Virus record (IMG/VR): IMGVR_UViG_3300020731_000031
Location: 1 to 46,073 of that record
From: a virus
Length of the DNA stretch: 46,073 bases
Direction: 5' to 3' (one strand)
In this document: positions 1 through 7,611 of the stretch, in pieces
Layout: each line of letters begins with the position of its first letter
Numbering within the stretch: the first letter of the stretch is position 1
Notes under the pieces: model-generated
What the model was told of the DNA's origin: nothing
Databases searched by the model: none
Seen by the model: only the letters and a program-made list of their open reading frames with translations
Made by a program: the position numbers and the translations under genes

Positions 1-283
1 TACCTGATAATAAGCCTGACTACCCTAGCCAGACCTGGTGCTACTCTCAATGCTCATAGTTACTATGACTACAGTAGCCAAACTATAATCATAGATAGAT
101 GAGCCCCCAAGCACTATAAAAGGGCGCTCAGGGGCTCTCTTAGACAGAAAGACACAAGATTTACTGGATAACGAACGCTAGGTTTTACACCAGAGGCGGT
201 ATGACTGCTTACGCATTTACACACACCAAGTACGCGATTGGTCGCGATTACCTCATTTATGCCCATAGTGTTGATTTATGGGC
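1..283. other. Non-coding left end with inverted repeats
   Basis: No convincing gene lies here on either strand. Visible structure: a perfect inverted repeat CATAGT-t-ACTATG at 55-67, a smaller one (CTAT-aatc-ATAG, 83-94) overlapping a TATAAT hexamer at 84-89, a GAGCCCC/GGGGCTC stem at 101-107 and 131-137, and a GCCCATA/TATGGGC stem at 261-267 and 277-283. The first two could be operators around a plus-strand promoter, but no plus-strand gene follows before position 1236, so any transcript would be a short non-coding RNA or antisense to the gene at 338-910. Function unknown. Confidence 0.4.
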
Positions 284-319
284 ATAAAAAAGGGCGGGGA
301 GCCTATCTAGACTCCCCGC
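284..319 (-). terminator. Rho-independent terminator of the 338-910 gene
   Basis: Read on the minus strand, an 8-bp perfect stem (GCGGGGAG/CTCCCCGC at 312-319 and 294-301) with a 10-nt loop is followed by CC and a run of six T residues. It starts about 18 nt past the stop codon of the minus-strand gene, so it is a textbook intrinsic terminator for that transcript. Confidence 0.85.
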
Positions 320-337
320 GTTGCGATTATCGGTAAA

Positions 338-910
338 TTACGCGATAACTTCTGCTACTTCTTCCTGCTGTGTTACTACAACAGGGGTATTACGATACCC
401 GAATTGCCCCCGCAATGCTGCGATTCGGGTGAGGATTTCGGCGTATTGGCGTTCGTGAGAAGCCAGAACACCGAAGGAAACATTGACCTCGACTGGGTCT
501 AGCGCACTAAGTACACTATTGAGAGCCTTGGTCAATGCCGTGCCGTTCTCAGCCTTGACCTCTTTGTCCTTAGCCTTCTTATAGTTGGCTTCGGACTCAA
601 AGTCATCGAGGCTGCCCAAGAACTTGTCTGCTGAAGCAGAAAAGTCGAGGTATTGAGCGTTCTTGCCAATGAGCGTAGTGCGCTTCATAATAGAAGCAAC
701 ACCCATCTGGGGATACTTATGCAAAGCATAAGCGGCGTAAGCGATACCCTTTGGGGCATCTCCCTTGACTCCAGAGAGAAGGTAATCAGGGGTAACACCC
801 TTGATGGTGTAGACCTTTGCCAATTCAGGCAAGACCAACTCCTTCTGACCAGAAATGACGGCAACAGCCAACTTAATCTGCTGCTCTTGCTCAGGGTTGA
901 ATTGAGACAT
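338..910 (-). CDS. Hypothetical phage protein, 190 aa
   Basis: Soluble 190-residue protein with no membrane segment or recognised catalytic motif. The N-terminal half looks helical and the middle (residues about 105-125) is Lys/Glu-rich and probably coiled. It starts MSQFNPEQEQQIKLAV. It is one of only two protein genes on the minus strand, forms its own transcription unit (terminator at 284-319) and is divergent from the plus-strand genes starting at 1236. Such isolated divergent phage genes are sometimes regulators or early proteins, but no DNA-binding fold is evident. Function unknown. Confidence 0.75.
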   Translation of the reverse strand: MSQFNPEQEQQIKLAVAVISGQKELVLPELAKVYTIKGVTPDYLLSGVKGDAPKGIAYAAYALHKYPQMGVASIMKRTTLIGKNAQYLDFSASADKFLGSLDDFESEANYKKAKDKEVKAENGTALTKALNSVLSALDPVEVNVSFGVLASHERQYAEILTRIAALRGQFGYRNTPVVVTQQEEVAEVIA

Positions 911-1167
911 GGAATTTCCAATCTGCTAGTTTACTACCGGCTGGTAGCGTGGCTAAATTGGGCGGTTGTTGCGGTTGCACCCAACCTAGCCCTAGCAAAA
1001 GTTATCCGTACCGAGGAATTACTTGGAATAACCAACCTTCCAAAACCTTACCGCGCCCGCTTGGGTCGCACCCTACTTGTAAATCAAATTGACCCCCCCG
1101 ACCCTTAAGTCGCCCCCGCCCCTGCTTTTCGACAGGTGAGACAAACAGTTGGGGTTCTAAGAGAGCA

Positions 1168-1180
1168 GGCAGTAGCCTAA
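1168..1180 (+). repeat. 13-bp direct repeat, copy 1
   Basis: GGCAGTAGCCTAA, identical to the copy at 1208-1220. The copies are 40 bp apart, close to four helical turns, and each contains a GGC-agta-GCC dyad. This is the layout expected for cooperative repressor or activator binding just upstream of the 1223-1228 promoter-like box. Confidence 0.65.
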
Positions 1181-1207
1181 AAATTCCGGGGAGGTCGGGG
1201 AATACTG

Positions 1208-1220
1208 GGCAGTAGCCTAA
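1208..1220 (+). repeat. 13-bp direct repeat, copy 2
   Basis: Second exact copy of GGCAGTAGCCTAA. It ends 2 bp before the TATACT hexamer, so a protein bound here would overlap the -35/-10 spacer and could block or recruit RNA polymerase. Confidence 0.65.
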
Positions 1221-1222
1221 GA

Positions 1223-1228
1223 TATACT
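1223..1228 (+). promoter_or_regulatory. Putative -10 box (TATACT), leaderless arrangement
   Basis: TATACT ends 7 nt before the ATG at 1236, the distance at which transcription would begin on the A of the start codon, giving a leaderless mRNA as is common in actinobacteria. No clear -35 box sits 16-18 bp upstream. The call rests on the hexamer, the spacing and the lack of a Shine-Dalgarno sequence. Confidence 0.45.
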
Positions 1229-1235
1229 TAGTCGC

Positions 1236-1343
1236 ATGGACGAACGGGATGCCAGGTATGTATGTGCATTTTGTAAGAAAATCTATGTTGTGCCATCATT
1301 AGCGAGGGAGTGTGAAGTCAAATGCCTAGAAAAGGCGGGTTAG
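1236..1343 (+). CDS. Small C-x2-C...C-x3-C zinc-finger-like protein, 35 aa
   Basis: 35-residue ORF beginning MDERDARYVCAFCKK. Four cysteines are spaced C10-x2-C13-x15-C29-x3-C33 (CAFC and ECEVKC), a pattern consistent with a single zinc-binding knuckle. There is no Shine-Dalgarno sequence. The ATG sits 7 nt after a TATACT box, suggesting leaderless translation. The 3' end overlaps the start of the KTSC-like gene by 22 nt in another frame, so the two may be translationally coupled. It could be a small regulator; its reality rests on the cysteine pattern and position. Confidence 0.45.
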   Translation: MDERDARYVCAFCKKIYVVPSLARECEVKCLEKAG

Positions 1344-1891
1344 GTCGTAATCTCAATGACCTATACAATAGTCAGCAGTTCGGGGTAACTCCTACTGATA
1401 GCGAATGGCAACCAGGGATGCCATGGGATCCTAAGTACGATCGTCTAGTATTAAGCCCAGAGGCCAGGGCAGCTCGAGATGCGTGGATGCTAGCTAATCC
1501 AGACTGGATAGAGCAGATGCAGGACCGCTATGGGCGACCAGGGCAACTTATACCAGGGCGTAGAGAACCAGAGTCAGAAGTCTTTGGAATCGGCTATGAA
1601 GATATGGAAGCACCTACAACCAACAGTGCATTCCCTAGAGCACGCATATTAGGCTATAACAGGGCCACAGAGACTCTAGTAATCATTTTCCGTGATCAGA
1701 CATGGGTAATGTATGAAAACATCCCAGAAGAGCTCTGGGACGGCGATAACGGCATAGTCAATACTGACTCAGTAGGAAAGTACCTAGCAGCCAATGGTAT
1801 TGACAACTGGCCAGCTAAGAAGCGTATTAACGGATCCGGTGAGCTACCAAGAACTCCTAAGCAGAGCTACACCATGGGTCTCAATGATTAA
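1322..1891 (+). CDS. KTSC-domain-like protein, 189 aa
   Basis: N-terminal half (residues 1-95) is Pro/Arg/Trp-rich and unassigned. Residues about 105-160 run from a conserved-looking IxGYN..TETLVIIF strand pair through WVMYENIP and end SVGKYLAANGI, which fits the KTSC fold (lysyl-tRNA-synthetase-type SxxGKYxNxxI ending) found in phage and bacterial proteins of unknown role. The start ATG follows GAGGGAG at 1303-1309 by a suitable distance. It is followed after 42 nt by the HslV-like peptidase. Role unknown. Confidence 0.75.
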   Translation: MPRKGGLGRNLNDLYNSQQFGVTPTDSEWQPGMPWDPKYDRLVLSPEARAARDAWMLANPDWIEQMQDRYGRPGQLIPGRREPESEVFGIGYEDMEAPTTNSAFPRARILGYNRATETLVIIFRDQTWVMYENIPEELWDGDNGIVNTDSVGKYLAANGIDNWPAKKRINGSGELPRTPKQSYTMGLND

Positions 1892-1933
1892 CTCTATATG
1901 CTATCCTTTAACCCTACCTGGAGGGAAAGTGTA

Positions 1934-2521
1934 ATGACAACTATTGCCGCGATTCAAGGGGACGGATGGGTAGTTATGGGTGCTGACACCCAAGCTACGT
2001 ATTATGAGTACCGTAAGGTGCAAATGACCGACCACAAGGTAATCGACAATAATGGAGTACTAATAGCTGGTTGTGGTCTTGGTCGAGGTATGAACCTCCT
2101 ACAACGTGCTTGGAAGGCCCCAAAACCCCGCGCGAACGCTACTGTCGAACAATTGGATATATGGATGGTAAAGACATTCATTCCTGGGATGCGCAAGCTC
2201 TTCATTGACAATGGCTACGATATGAAGGATGATGGCGACTACGCACAATACGAGAACGTCTTCATTATAGCTGTCCAAGGATTTGTCTACATTATTGATG
2301 AGGATTACTCTTACGACCGAGATATCCGTAAATACATCACTTCTGGCTCCGGTGGCGACTTTGCCCAAGGTTCTCTCTATAGCTCCCTTAAAGCTGGGGG
2401 TAATAAGATATTTACCGATATTGAGTATGCTAAGAAGTCTATGCGTACTGCTATCGACGCCGCGAAAGAGTTTGACATTAATTCTGGTGGAGAGACACGT
2501 ATTTACGTACAAGAAGCATAA
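1934..2521 (+). CDS. HslV/20S-proteasome-type Ntn-hydrolase peptidase
   Basis: 195 aa when started at the ATG at 1934, which follows GGAGGGAAAG by a good spacing; an upstream in-frame ATG at 1898 would hide the catalytic residue. The protein opens M-TTIAAIQGDGWVVMGAD, matching the HslV N terminus. After Met removal Thr1 is the nucleophile, Asp17 lies in GADTQAT and a Lys is at 34 (HslV Lys33). The GSGGDFAQGSL stretch near the C terminus matches the conserved proteasome SGG region. Such enzymes usually form rings fed by an unfoldase; none is encoded here, so it may borrow a host ATPase or act on unfolded phage proteins. A head-maturation role is conjecture. Confidence 0.85.
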   Translation: MTTIAAIQGDGWVVMGADTQATYYEYRKVQMTDHKVIDNNGVLIAGCGLGRGMNLLQRAWKAPKPRANATVEQLDIWMVKTFIPGMRKLFIDNGYDMKDDGDYAQYENVFIIAVQGFVYIIDEDYSYDRDIRKYITSGSGGDFAQGSLYSSLKAGGNKIFTDIEYAKKSMRTAIDAAKEFDINSGGETRIYVQEA

Positions 2522-2540
2522 AGTGTGGGAGTATATGGGT

Positions 2541-2559
2541 GTCCCAACGCGCATGGGAC
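2541..2559 (+). other. Hairpin in the leader of the PASTA gene
   Basis: GTCCCA (2541-2546) and TGGGAC (2554-2559) form a perfect 6-bp stem with a 7-nt loop between the peptidase stop and the next start. No T-tract follows, so it is more likely an RNA-processing or mRNA-stability element than a terminator. Confidence 0.35.
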
Positions 2560-2588
2560 TATTAACCTCTCTAGAGAAAAGGTAAAAC

Positions 2589-3194
2589 ATGTCAAATCCA
2601 ACAGATACCTCTGGTAACGTCGCTGTTGACTTCGTATGGGGCAACTTGCCTATACAGCCAGACGATCTTCGTCAATCCTCCCCTACTCAGACTGTAACAG
2701 TCGGTGGAGATCAGAATGTAGGATGGACCAACTACGGAACCATCGCATCTGCAAAGCTTCAAGAAAATTACACAAACGTAACCCTCAACAACCTTAGCTA
2801 CACGGTTGCCCCTGATAACCACATAATTGCCAACGAGAACTGGGATTCATACCCAAGCGTTGATGCTCAAATTGGTGTTCTTCCAACTGCACCTGCATAT
2901 GCTCCAATTACTTACCCATCAGGTTCTGGCGTAATTAGCTCATCAACTGTTGTTACTGTTCCTAACGTTGTTGGTGTAGGACTTCAGTATGCTGATGAAA
3001 CCCTGCACGCTGCAGGTCTTGACGTTGTTGTAGCAGACACCACCTCAGGTGCTACTGCTGCTAACCACGATACTGTATACAGCCAGAGCGTTGCTGCTGG
3101 TGCTACCGGTATCACACAGGGTACTGCAGTTACAATCACCGTCTACAAGTTCCACGATGCAACTTCAAACCCATCAGGTAACTACAACGGATAA
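2589..3194 (+). CDS. PASTA-domain phage structural-type protein, 201 aa
   Basis: Residues 1-115 are Thr/Asn-rich beta-type sequence with no recognised family. Residues about 120-190 form one PASTA-like domain: VPNVVGVGLQYADETLHAAG, then YSQSVAAGATGITQGTAVTITV. PASTA domains bind cell-wall peptidoglycan or act as extracellular beta modules. In actinobacterial phages they occur in virion decoration or wall-contact proteins, so an exposed virion protein is the best guess. There is no signal peptide. A strong hairpin (3213-3243) follows the stop, making this the last gene of its unit. Confidence 0.75.
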   Translation: MSNPTDTSGNVAVDFVWGNLPIQPDDLRQSSPTQTVTVGGDQNVGWTNYGTIASAKLQENYTNVTLNNLSYTVAPDNHIIANENWDSYPSVDAQIGVLPTAPAYAPITYPSGSGVISSSTVVTVPNVVGVGLQYADETLHAAGLDVVVADTTSGATAANHDTVYSQSVAAGATGITQGTAVTITVYKFHDATSNPSGNYNG

Positions 3195-3212
3195 TCAATA
3201 ACTAAATAGCGT

Positions 3213-3243
3213 AAAGGCCGGGTGGAGAAATCCCCCGGCCTTT
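3213..3243 (+). terminator. Strong hairpin terminator after the PASTA gene
   Basis: AAAGGCCGGG and CCCGGCCTTT form a 10-bp stem with an 11-nt loop starting 18 nt after the stop codon. The 3' T-run is only the TTT of the stem, so termination may be partial. It separates the 1.2-3.2 kb unit from the 3.28 kb unit. Confidence 0.75.
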
Positions 3244-3281
3244 GGCATATGCTGTACAATTATTAGTGAGAGAATACACCT

Positions 3282-3563
3282 ATGTACGGAGATACCCAGA
3301 ATCATAAGCCACCTAAGGATAAGCACTATCGTCATGTAGGACGAACCGGTGTTACCGTGGGTGGCCTTCCTTATTGGGAGATGTTTAACGGTGTTAATTT
3401 TGGACCCAATTACGGTTGGGATGATGTAGACCCGCAAGTTCAACAGTCCGGACAAATCTCTGGTGAGGAGAGCAATGAGTCAGCAGGAACAGACACAGCT
3501 TCAGGATCAGACTCTGTGGGAAGCGCATCCACAGGAGAAGGAGTCGGAGCGGGTCCAGTGTGA
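3282..3563 (+). CDS. Hypothetical protein, 93 aa
   Basis: Begins MYGDTQNHKPPKDKHYRHVG and ends in an acidic Ser/Gly-rich low-complexity tail. The middle (GGLPYWEMFNGVNFG) is aromatic. A TACAAT hexamer at 3255-3260 lies 21 nt upstream of the ATG and may be its promoter. The last 89 nt overlap the start of the next gene in another frame. No function recognised. Confidence 0.6.
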   Translation: MYGDTQNHKPPKDKHYRHVGRTGVTVGGLPYWEMFNGVNFGPNYGWDDVDPQVQQSGQISGEESNESAGTDTASGSDSVGSASTGEGVGAGPV

Positions 3564-3711
3564 CGCGTGCTCGGCTAGAGCCCAAGTCATAGTAACATTA
3601 CCCTATGGAACCCTGTCTTTTTGCCACCATCATTACAATCAACACGCTAATGTGCTTACAGAACAGGCTGGAGTTGCTAAACTTCTGAATATTTCCCAGG
3701 AACAGGAATAG
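3475..3711 (+). CDS. DUF7455-like small zinc-ribbon protein, 78 aa
   Basis: Start chosen at the ATG at 3475, just after a GAGGAGAGC ribosome-binding site; a GTG 12 nt upstream is less likely. Residues about 28-58 read CDACSARAQVIVTLPYGTLS followed by FCHHHYNQH, a C-x2-C...C-x2-H zinc ribbon. This arrangement is typical of a short protein family widespread in Actinobacteria and their phages (DUF7455-type), which is one reason for assigning an actinobacterial host. Function unknown. It overlaps the preceding gene by 89 nt. Confidence 0.7.
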   Translation: MSQQEQTQLQDQTLWEAHPQEKESERVQCDACSARAQVIVTLPYGTLSFCHHHYNQHANVLTEQAGVAKLLNISQEQE

Positions 3712-3718
3712 GTTTGAT

Positions 3719-4531
3719 ATGCCACAGAATATTGTACAAGCAGGTGGGCGACGCCGTAGAGGCGGAGGAATAGCCGGACTTATCGGCAATGCACTGGGAA
3801 TGCAGAGCAACATGCTCTTCCTTAATCAGCAAACTGAAGAGATGAATAAGCGTGCCCAAAATGAGGCATCTGCTAAGGCTGCTGGAGATATCGTAGCTCA
3901 TAAAAAAATTACTGAAAATGCACAGAATGCTTTTATTAACCAGCAAGACTGGGGCCATGCTATACAGAATATGCCGCTTCCTGCAAATCACCCATTGCGT
4001 TCAAGCTTTACAGGTAAAGATACCAGTATCCTAGAAAACTTCCCGCATATTCCTGTAGAGGAATATACTACGGATGTAAAAGGAGACCCGGTTGGTACGG
4101 GCCGCTATATATGGCAACCACATATTCGTGATATTGACTTTGCACGAGTAGGTGGTGCAACAGTTGAGGCTGCTAAGGGAGCGGCTCAACAAAAAGCACG
4201 TGGCCGTTTTAGGCAAGAAACCTCACCTGTACAAGAGGATGTTAAAAGGGGTGCTTCACCCACAGTTAATCAAGAGACTGTTACCCCTGCCCCAACACAA
4301 ACAACTAATGGACGAGTTGTTAACCCAAATTTAAATGAAATTGTTTCAAACATTCAATCTGCGGGACAAAATGCTACACAAGCACCAACAGTTATTCCTT
4401 CAGCACCAACTATGGGTGGGGGCACCCCTAGCCCAGTAACACCATCTCAACCAGCATCAACACCACGTGGTCAGCGTGTACCATTTCGTGCTAGACCAGC
4501 TAATGGATTTCGTATGGGAGGCAACCGATAA
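3719..4531 (+). CDS. Hypothetical Arg/Gly- and Pro/Gln-rich protein, 270 aa
   Basis: Starts with a basic patch (GGRRRRGGG, residues 9-17), then a probable helix with a hydrophobic stretch near IAGLIGNALG. The centre (residues about 75-150) may be folded; residues 165-260 are Pro/Thr/Gln low complexity. It ends FRMGGNR, a motif that recurs near the C terminus of the following 964-residue protein (NFRMGG). The stop codon overlaps the next start by 1 nt (ATAATG), so the pair is translationally coupled and may act together. No known family. Confidence 0.65.
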   Translation: MPQNIVQAGGRRRRGGGIAGLIGNALGMQSNMLFLNQQTEEMNKRAQNEASAKAAGDIVAHKKITENAQNAFINQQDWGHAIQNMPLPANHPLRSSFTGKDTSILENFPHIPVEEYTTDVKGDPVGTGRYIWQPHIRDIDFARVGGATVEAAKGAAQQKARGRFRQETSPVQEDVKRGASPTVNQETVTPAPTQTTNGRVVNPNLNEIVSNIQSAGQNATQAPTVIPSAPTMGGGTPSPVTPSQPASTPRGQRVPFRARPANGFRMGGNR

Positions 4532-7425
4532 TGGCAAAGAAAAAAGGCGCAAAGATTCCTAATCCGGATATAGCGGAGGGAAAAGCTAAAGCTAAAGCAG
4601 CTAAAAAAGAAACTGAAGTATCTAATATAGTTAGAGACTATGCTACTAAAAAAATTGCAAAGGCTGTAGCCCCATTAATTAAGACTACTGAGCCTGAGCC
4701 ACAGGAAGAGCTGACTGACGAACAAAAAGCTGCAAAGCTAGAAGCAGAAAAAAAGAACATTGTTTCTACTCCCCCTAATGCTTCCGGTACTTTTGGTTCA
4801 CTAGGTGAGAAGTCAACTGTTCCACGTAAACCAGCAAAGCTAGATGAAAAGTCTGCTGCAGCTGATTTGGCAGATGTAGCTGAAGGGCGTGCTGCAGAGC
4901 AAGCCGCTGCTGCTCTTGAGGTTACTGAGGCACGCCCAGGTGAAGAACTACCTACTGAGGTGCAGAACAGAAATGCCGTAAATATTGCGGAATCTAAGAA
5001 GATTGCTAAGAAGCGTGCAGAAGACGCCGCAGCTAAAAAGGCAGAAGTTATGTCTGCACCAGCTGCCCCAACAGTTGATCTAGATACCGCAGCATATGAA
5101 GAAGTTCCCGCTGGACCTACCCGACCAGGTAATGCGCCACGCCTTTCAACTTCTACTACATTTACAGGCCCTGATACTGCTAATCGTGGACTTAGTGAAG
5201 GACAAGAAGCTGCAGCAGCTCAGGCTACACAAGAACGTCAAGCTGCTTTTGATTTAGTAGACCCATGGCGTAGAGAAAACGCCCTTGCTGCATTTGGTGG
5301 AGAAGGAATTGAACTAAGTGGTGGTGAGCGTGCGGTTACAGATTCTCCTGAAATTATGGGTGCAGCTAGAGCTTTAGCTATTCAATCCCATAAAGCAAAG
5401 TATCAAGAACTTCTTAACCAGGCTGCGGATGCTGGTAAAAAGAAATATATCTTTAAGCAACAAGACTTTCAGCGTAAAGCAAAGCTACATGGCCCAGAAC
5501 CAAAACCAGAAGATTTAACAGACCTTGCCCTACAGGGTAGCGAGCATCAACGTCATGCTCGTATTTTGGCGTATACAGGCATATCATATTCAGATCTTCA
5601 GCATTATTTGGGTACAAATGAAAAAGAACGCATTGCTCGTGGGAATGATCTTCATGAGCGCGTTATGCAAGATCAGCGCTCTCGTAACCGAATTGACGTA
5701 GTTGAGCCACGTGGTGGTCAAGCCAGCATGTTTAAAAACCCCGATGGTTCTTGGCGTGAAGATGTAATGTGGAGACATCCGGACGTTACTCAAGAAGATG
5801 GCTCATTGCACCCAGATTCTGGAAAACTATTTAAAGTATCTGAACAGCACCCAACTATGCTTAATGAGCTTGCTGATTCTGAGTGGGGCGGTAAAAGAAC
5901 AGAACAACCATTTGAAGGTTTCGCTGTGCTTAAAGAAACCCCCGCACTTCCTGACTCTGTGCCAGCGTCTCAGCGTTTTCGCTATAGCGCAGAGAACATG
6001 GCTAAAATGGGTGACTACCGACCTGTTACAGGACATTTTGGTCACGTATTAGTAAAGGGTGATGAAACTCGCCCAAGCTATATTAAATTTGTAAAGCCAC
6101 CACAAGGATACCTAGAAGGTAATCCAAAGGGTTTAACTTCAGCTGTTGGTGCTCTTGTAGAGAATGCTAAGGCTGGCGGCACTGCTACACGTGGTCCACT
6201 CAAGCGCTCTAACGCAGGAACTGCTGCAGCCGAACTTGTTGCAAATGCTGGGGGCACACGTCGTATTCCGTTTAGTTCTCCTTCTGATAACCCTAACTTT
6301 AGGGTTGGGCAAGAAGTTATTACTCAAAATGGTCTAGATACACCTATGACGCTAGACGAGCATGGTAACCGAGTTGCGGTACCACCTCGTTCTGGTAAAG
6401 CTGGTACAGGCCAAACTTATCTATCTCGTCAAACTTCTGATCTTACTCCTCTTTTCCGTTCTCCTGCAGAAGCATCTGCTGAAGCTATGGAAGCTCAAGG
6501 TACTGAAGACGCGCAGGGTGCCTCACAGCAGATTGAAGTAAATAAGGCGCTTGGTGATAGTTCACTCAATAAAAGCCGTATTGGTGGTGGAAATCGTCGT
6601 CGTGGCACCTTCTCAATGCTTCCACCACAATTTGCTAAGCAGGAAGTACTTCCAGGATTTGAGCACTGGGGTGGGGTTAGTGAGCATGTAGATAGTATGG
6701 GTGCTCTTGAAATAACACGCCCTAGTGGTGAAAGGGCAACGATTCCAGCTGTTCCAGCTGAAACCCGTTCAACAGGTCTTCCAGACTCTCGCGTTTTACG
6801 TCAACAAGCTGAAGCGCAGATGTCACAGCACTACAGCACTGAAGAGAACACTGCTGAAGCTGCAAAGCCAAGTGAATGGAGTCAACCTCAGATTGACTTT
6901 AATGCGGGTGCGCCTGAAGGCTCTCCAAGTAGAGCTCAAGTTAGTCGTCAATGGTTGGGCGGAAATTACGATACGCCAAATAGCTCACGTACTTCAGAGC
7001 TACAACGCGTATCACAACAAGGTAACCCACCAAGTCAGGGCCCTGCCCTTACTGGACGACGTAAGCCACATCTTGTTAATCTACCAAATCCATTTGATAT
7101 TGCTCAAGAAGGAAAAGAACCACTTCCTACACAGCAACCATCAGGTATTGCAACAAGTGAGCTAGCTGTAGACGCAGGAACACCAAGTTCTAAGGCTAAG
7201 GGCAAACTTACTCGTGCAAAGACCAAAAAGATTAAAGCTGCTGGTGGCACACCAAAGCGTACTAAGAAAACAGGCACACCGGCCACTAAACTAGCTACGA
7301 TGCCTAACTTTAGAATGGGAGGAGTAGACGTAAGCTCTACCTCTACCAGAAAGACAGGCGCTGGTCGTACAGCAGAGTTTGGTTCTGGATTTTCAGTTCA
7401 CAATGGTGAAGAGCAAGAAGAGTAA
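4531..7425 (+). CDS. Large Lys/Ala-rich unknown protein, 964 aa
   Basis: No recognised enzymatic domain. Residues 1-190 are Lys/Ala/Glu-rich and probably helical, starting MAKKKGAKIPNPDIAEGKAK. The middle (about 225-560) looks more folded, with YTGISYSDLQHYLGTNEKER and several Trp/His-containing segments. Residues 560-880 are Gly/Ser/Gln-rich, and residues 890-925 form a strongly basic, histone-H1-like patch rich in KAKGK and KRTKKT. A NFRMGG motif near residue 930 matches the end of the preceding protein. Its size and composition suggest an internal virion or DNA-associated protein; this is inference. Confidence 0.65.
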   Translation: MAKKKGAKIPNPDIAEGKAKAKAAKKETEVSNIVRDYATKKIAKAVAPLIKTTEPEPQEELTDEQKAAKLEAEKKNIVSTPPNASGTFGSLGEKSTVPRKPAKLDEKSAAADLADVAEGRAAEQAAAALEVTEARPGEELPTEVQNRNAVNIAESKKIAKKRAEDAAAKKAEVMSAPAAPTVDLDTAAYEEVPAGPTRPGNAPRLSTSTTFTGPDTANRGLSEGQEAAAAQATQERQAAFDLVDPWRRENALAAFGGEGIELSGGERAVTDSPEIMGAARALAIQSHKAKYQELLNQAADAGKKKYIFKQQDFQRKAKLHGPEPKPEDLTDLALQGSEHQRHARILAYTGISYSDLQHYLGTNEKERIARGNDLHERVMQDQRSRNRIDVVEPRGGQASMFKNPDGSWREDVMWRHPDVTQEDGSLHPDSGKLFKVSEQHPTMLNELADSEWGGKRTEQPFEGFAVLKETPALPDSVPASQRFRYSAENMAKMGDYRPVTGHFGHVLVKGDETRPSYIKFVKPPQGYLEGNPKGLTSAVGALVENAKAGGTATRGPLKRSNAGTAAAELVANAGGTRRIPFSSPSDNPNFRVGQEVITQNGLDTPMTLDEHGNRVAVPPRSGKAGTGQTYLSRQTSDLTPLFRSPAEASAEAMEAQGTEDAQGASQQIEVNKALGDSSLNKSRIGGGNRRRGTFSMLPPQFAKQEVLPGFEHWGGVSEHVDSMGALEITRPSGERATIPAVPAETRSTGLPDSRVLRQQAEAQMSQHYSTEENTAEAAKPSEWSQPQIDFNAGAPEGSPSRAQVSRQWLGGNYDTPNSSRTSELQRVSQQGNPPSQGPALTGRRKPHLVNLPNPFDIAQEGKEPLPTQQPSGIATSELAVDAGTPSSKAKGKLTRAKTKKIKAAGGTPKRTKKTGTPATKLATMPNFRMGGVDVSSTSTRKTGAGRTAEFGSGFSVHNGEEQEE

Positions 7426-7428
7426 CAA

Positions 7429-7611
7429 ATGTCTCTTATTGAGCAGTTTTTCCAGGGTGAAAACCAGCCAATGACTTTGCAACCCAAGTCTTTACGTTTA
7501 AACGCACGTGAGGCAGCAGAGTACTTGACTGGTTTACCTTACATACAGCCTGAGCCTACAATGCCATTGTGGACCCCAGGTGTTGGACAAAATGGCGAAT
7601 CGAGTAACTAA
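7429..7611 (+). CDS. Hypothetical protein, 60 aa
   Basis: Short ORF (MSLIEQFFQGENQPMTLQPK...) lying 3 nt after the large unknown gene and sharing 1 nt with the next start. The contains-Pro C-terminal half has aromatic residues (LPYIQPEPTMPLWTPG). Tight coupling on both sides supports translation. No known family. Confidence 0.6.
   Translation: MSLIEQFFQGENQPMTLQPKSLRLNAREAAEYLTGLPYIQPEPTMPLWTPGVGQNGESSN

Larger units (their letters stand above)
911..1235. promoter_or_regulatory. Divergent intergenic control region
   Basis: About 325 bp between the minus-strand gene and the first plus-strand ORF. It holds a CTACC/GGTAG stem (934-947) just upstream of the minus-strand start, a C-rich tract near 1086-1125, a 13-bp direct repeat (1168-1180 and 1208-1220) and a TATACT box (1223-1228). 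An open frame running through part of it is an extension of the antisense frame of the 338-910 gene and has no plausible start. The region probably drives transcription both ways. Confidence 0.5.

Noticed and set aside
653-1108. Plus-strand 151-residue open frame
   Set aside because: Most of it is antisense to the better-supported gene at 338-910. It has no ribosome-binding site, and the part beyond 910 covers the intergenic control region.
2099-2644. Minus-strand 181-residue open frame
   Set aside because: Antisense to the HslV-like gene, whose catalytic motifs are unmistakable. The translation looks random.
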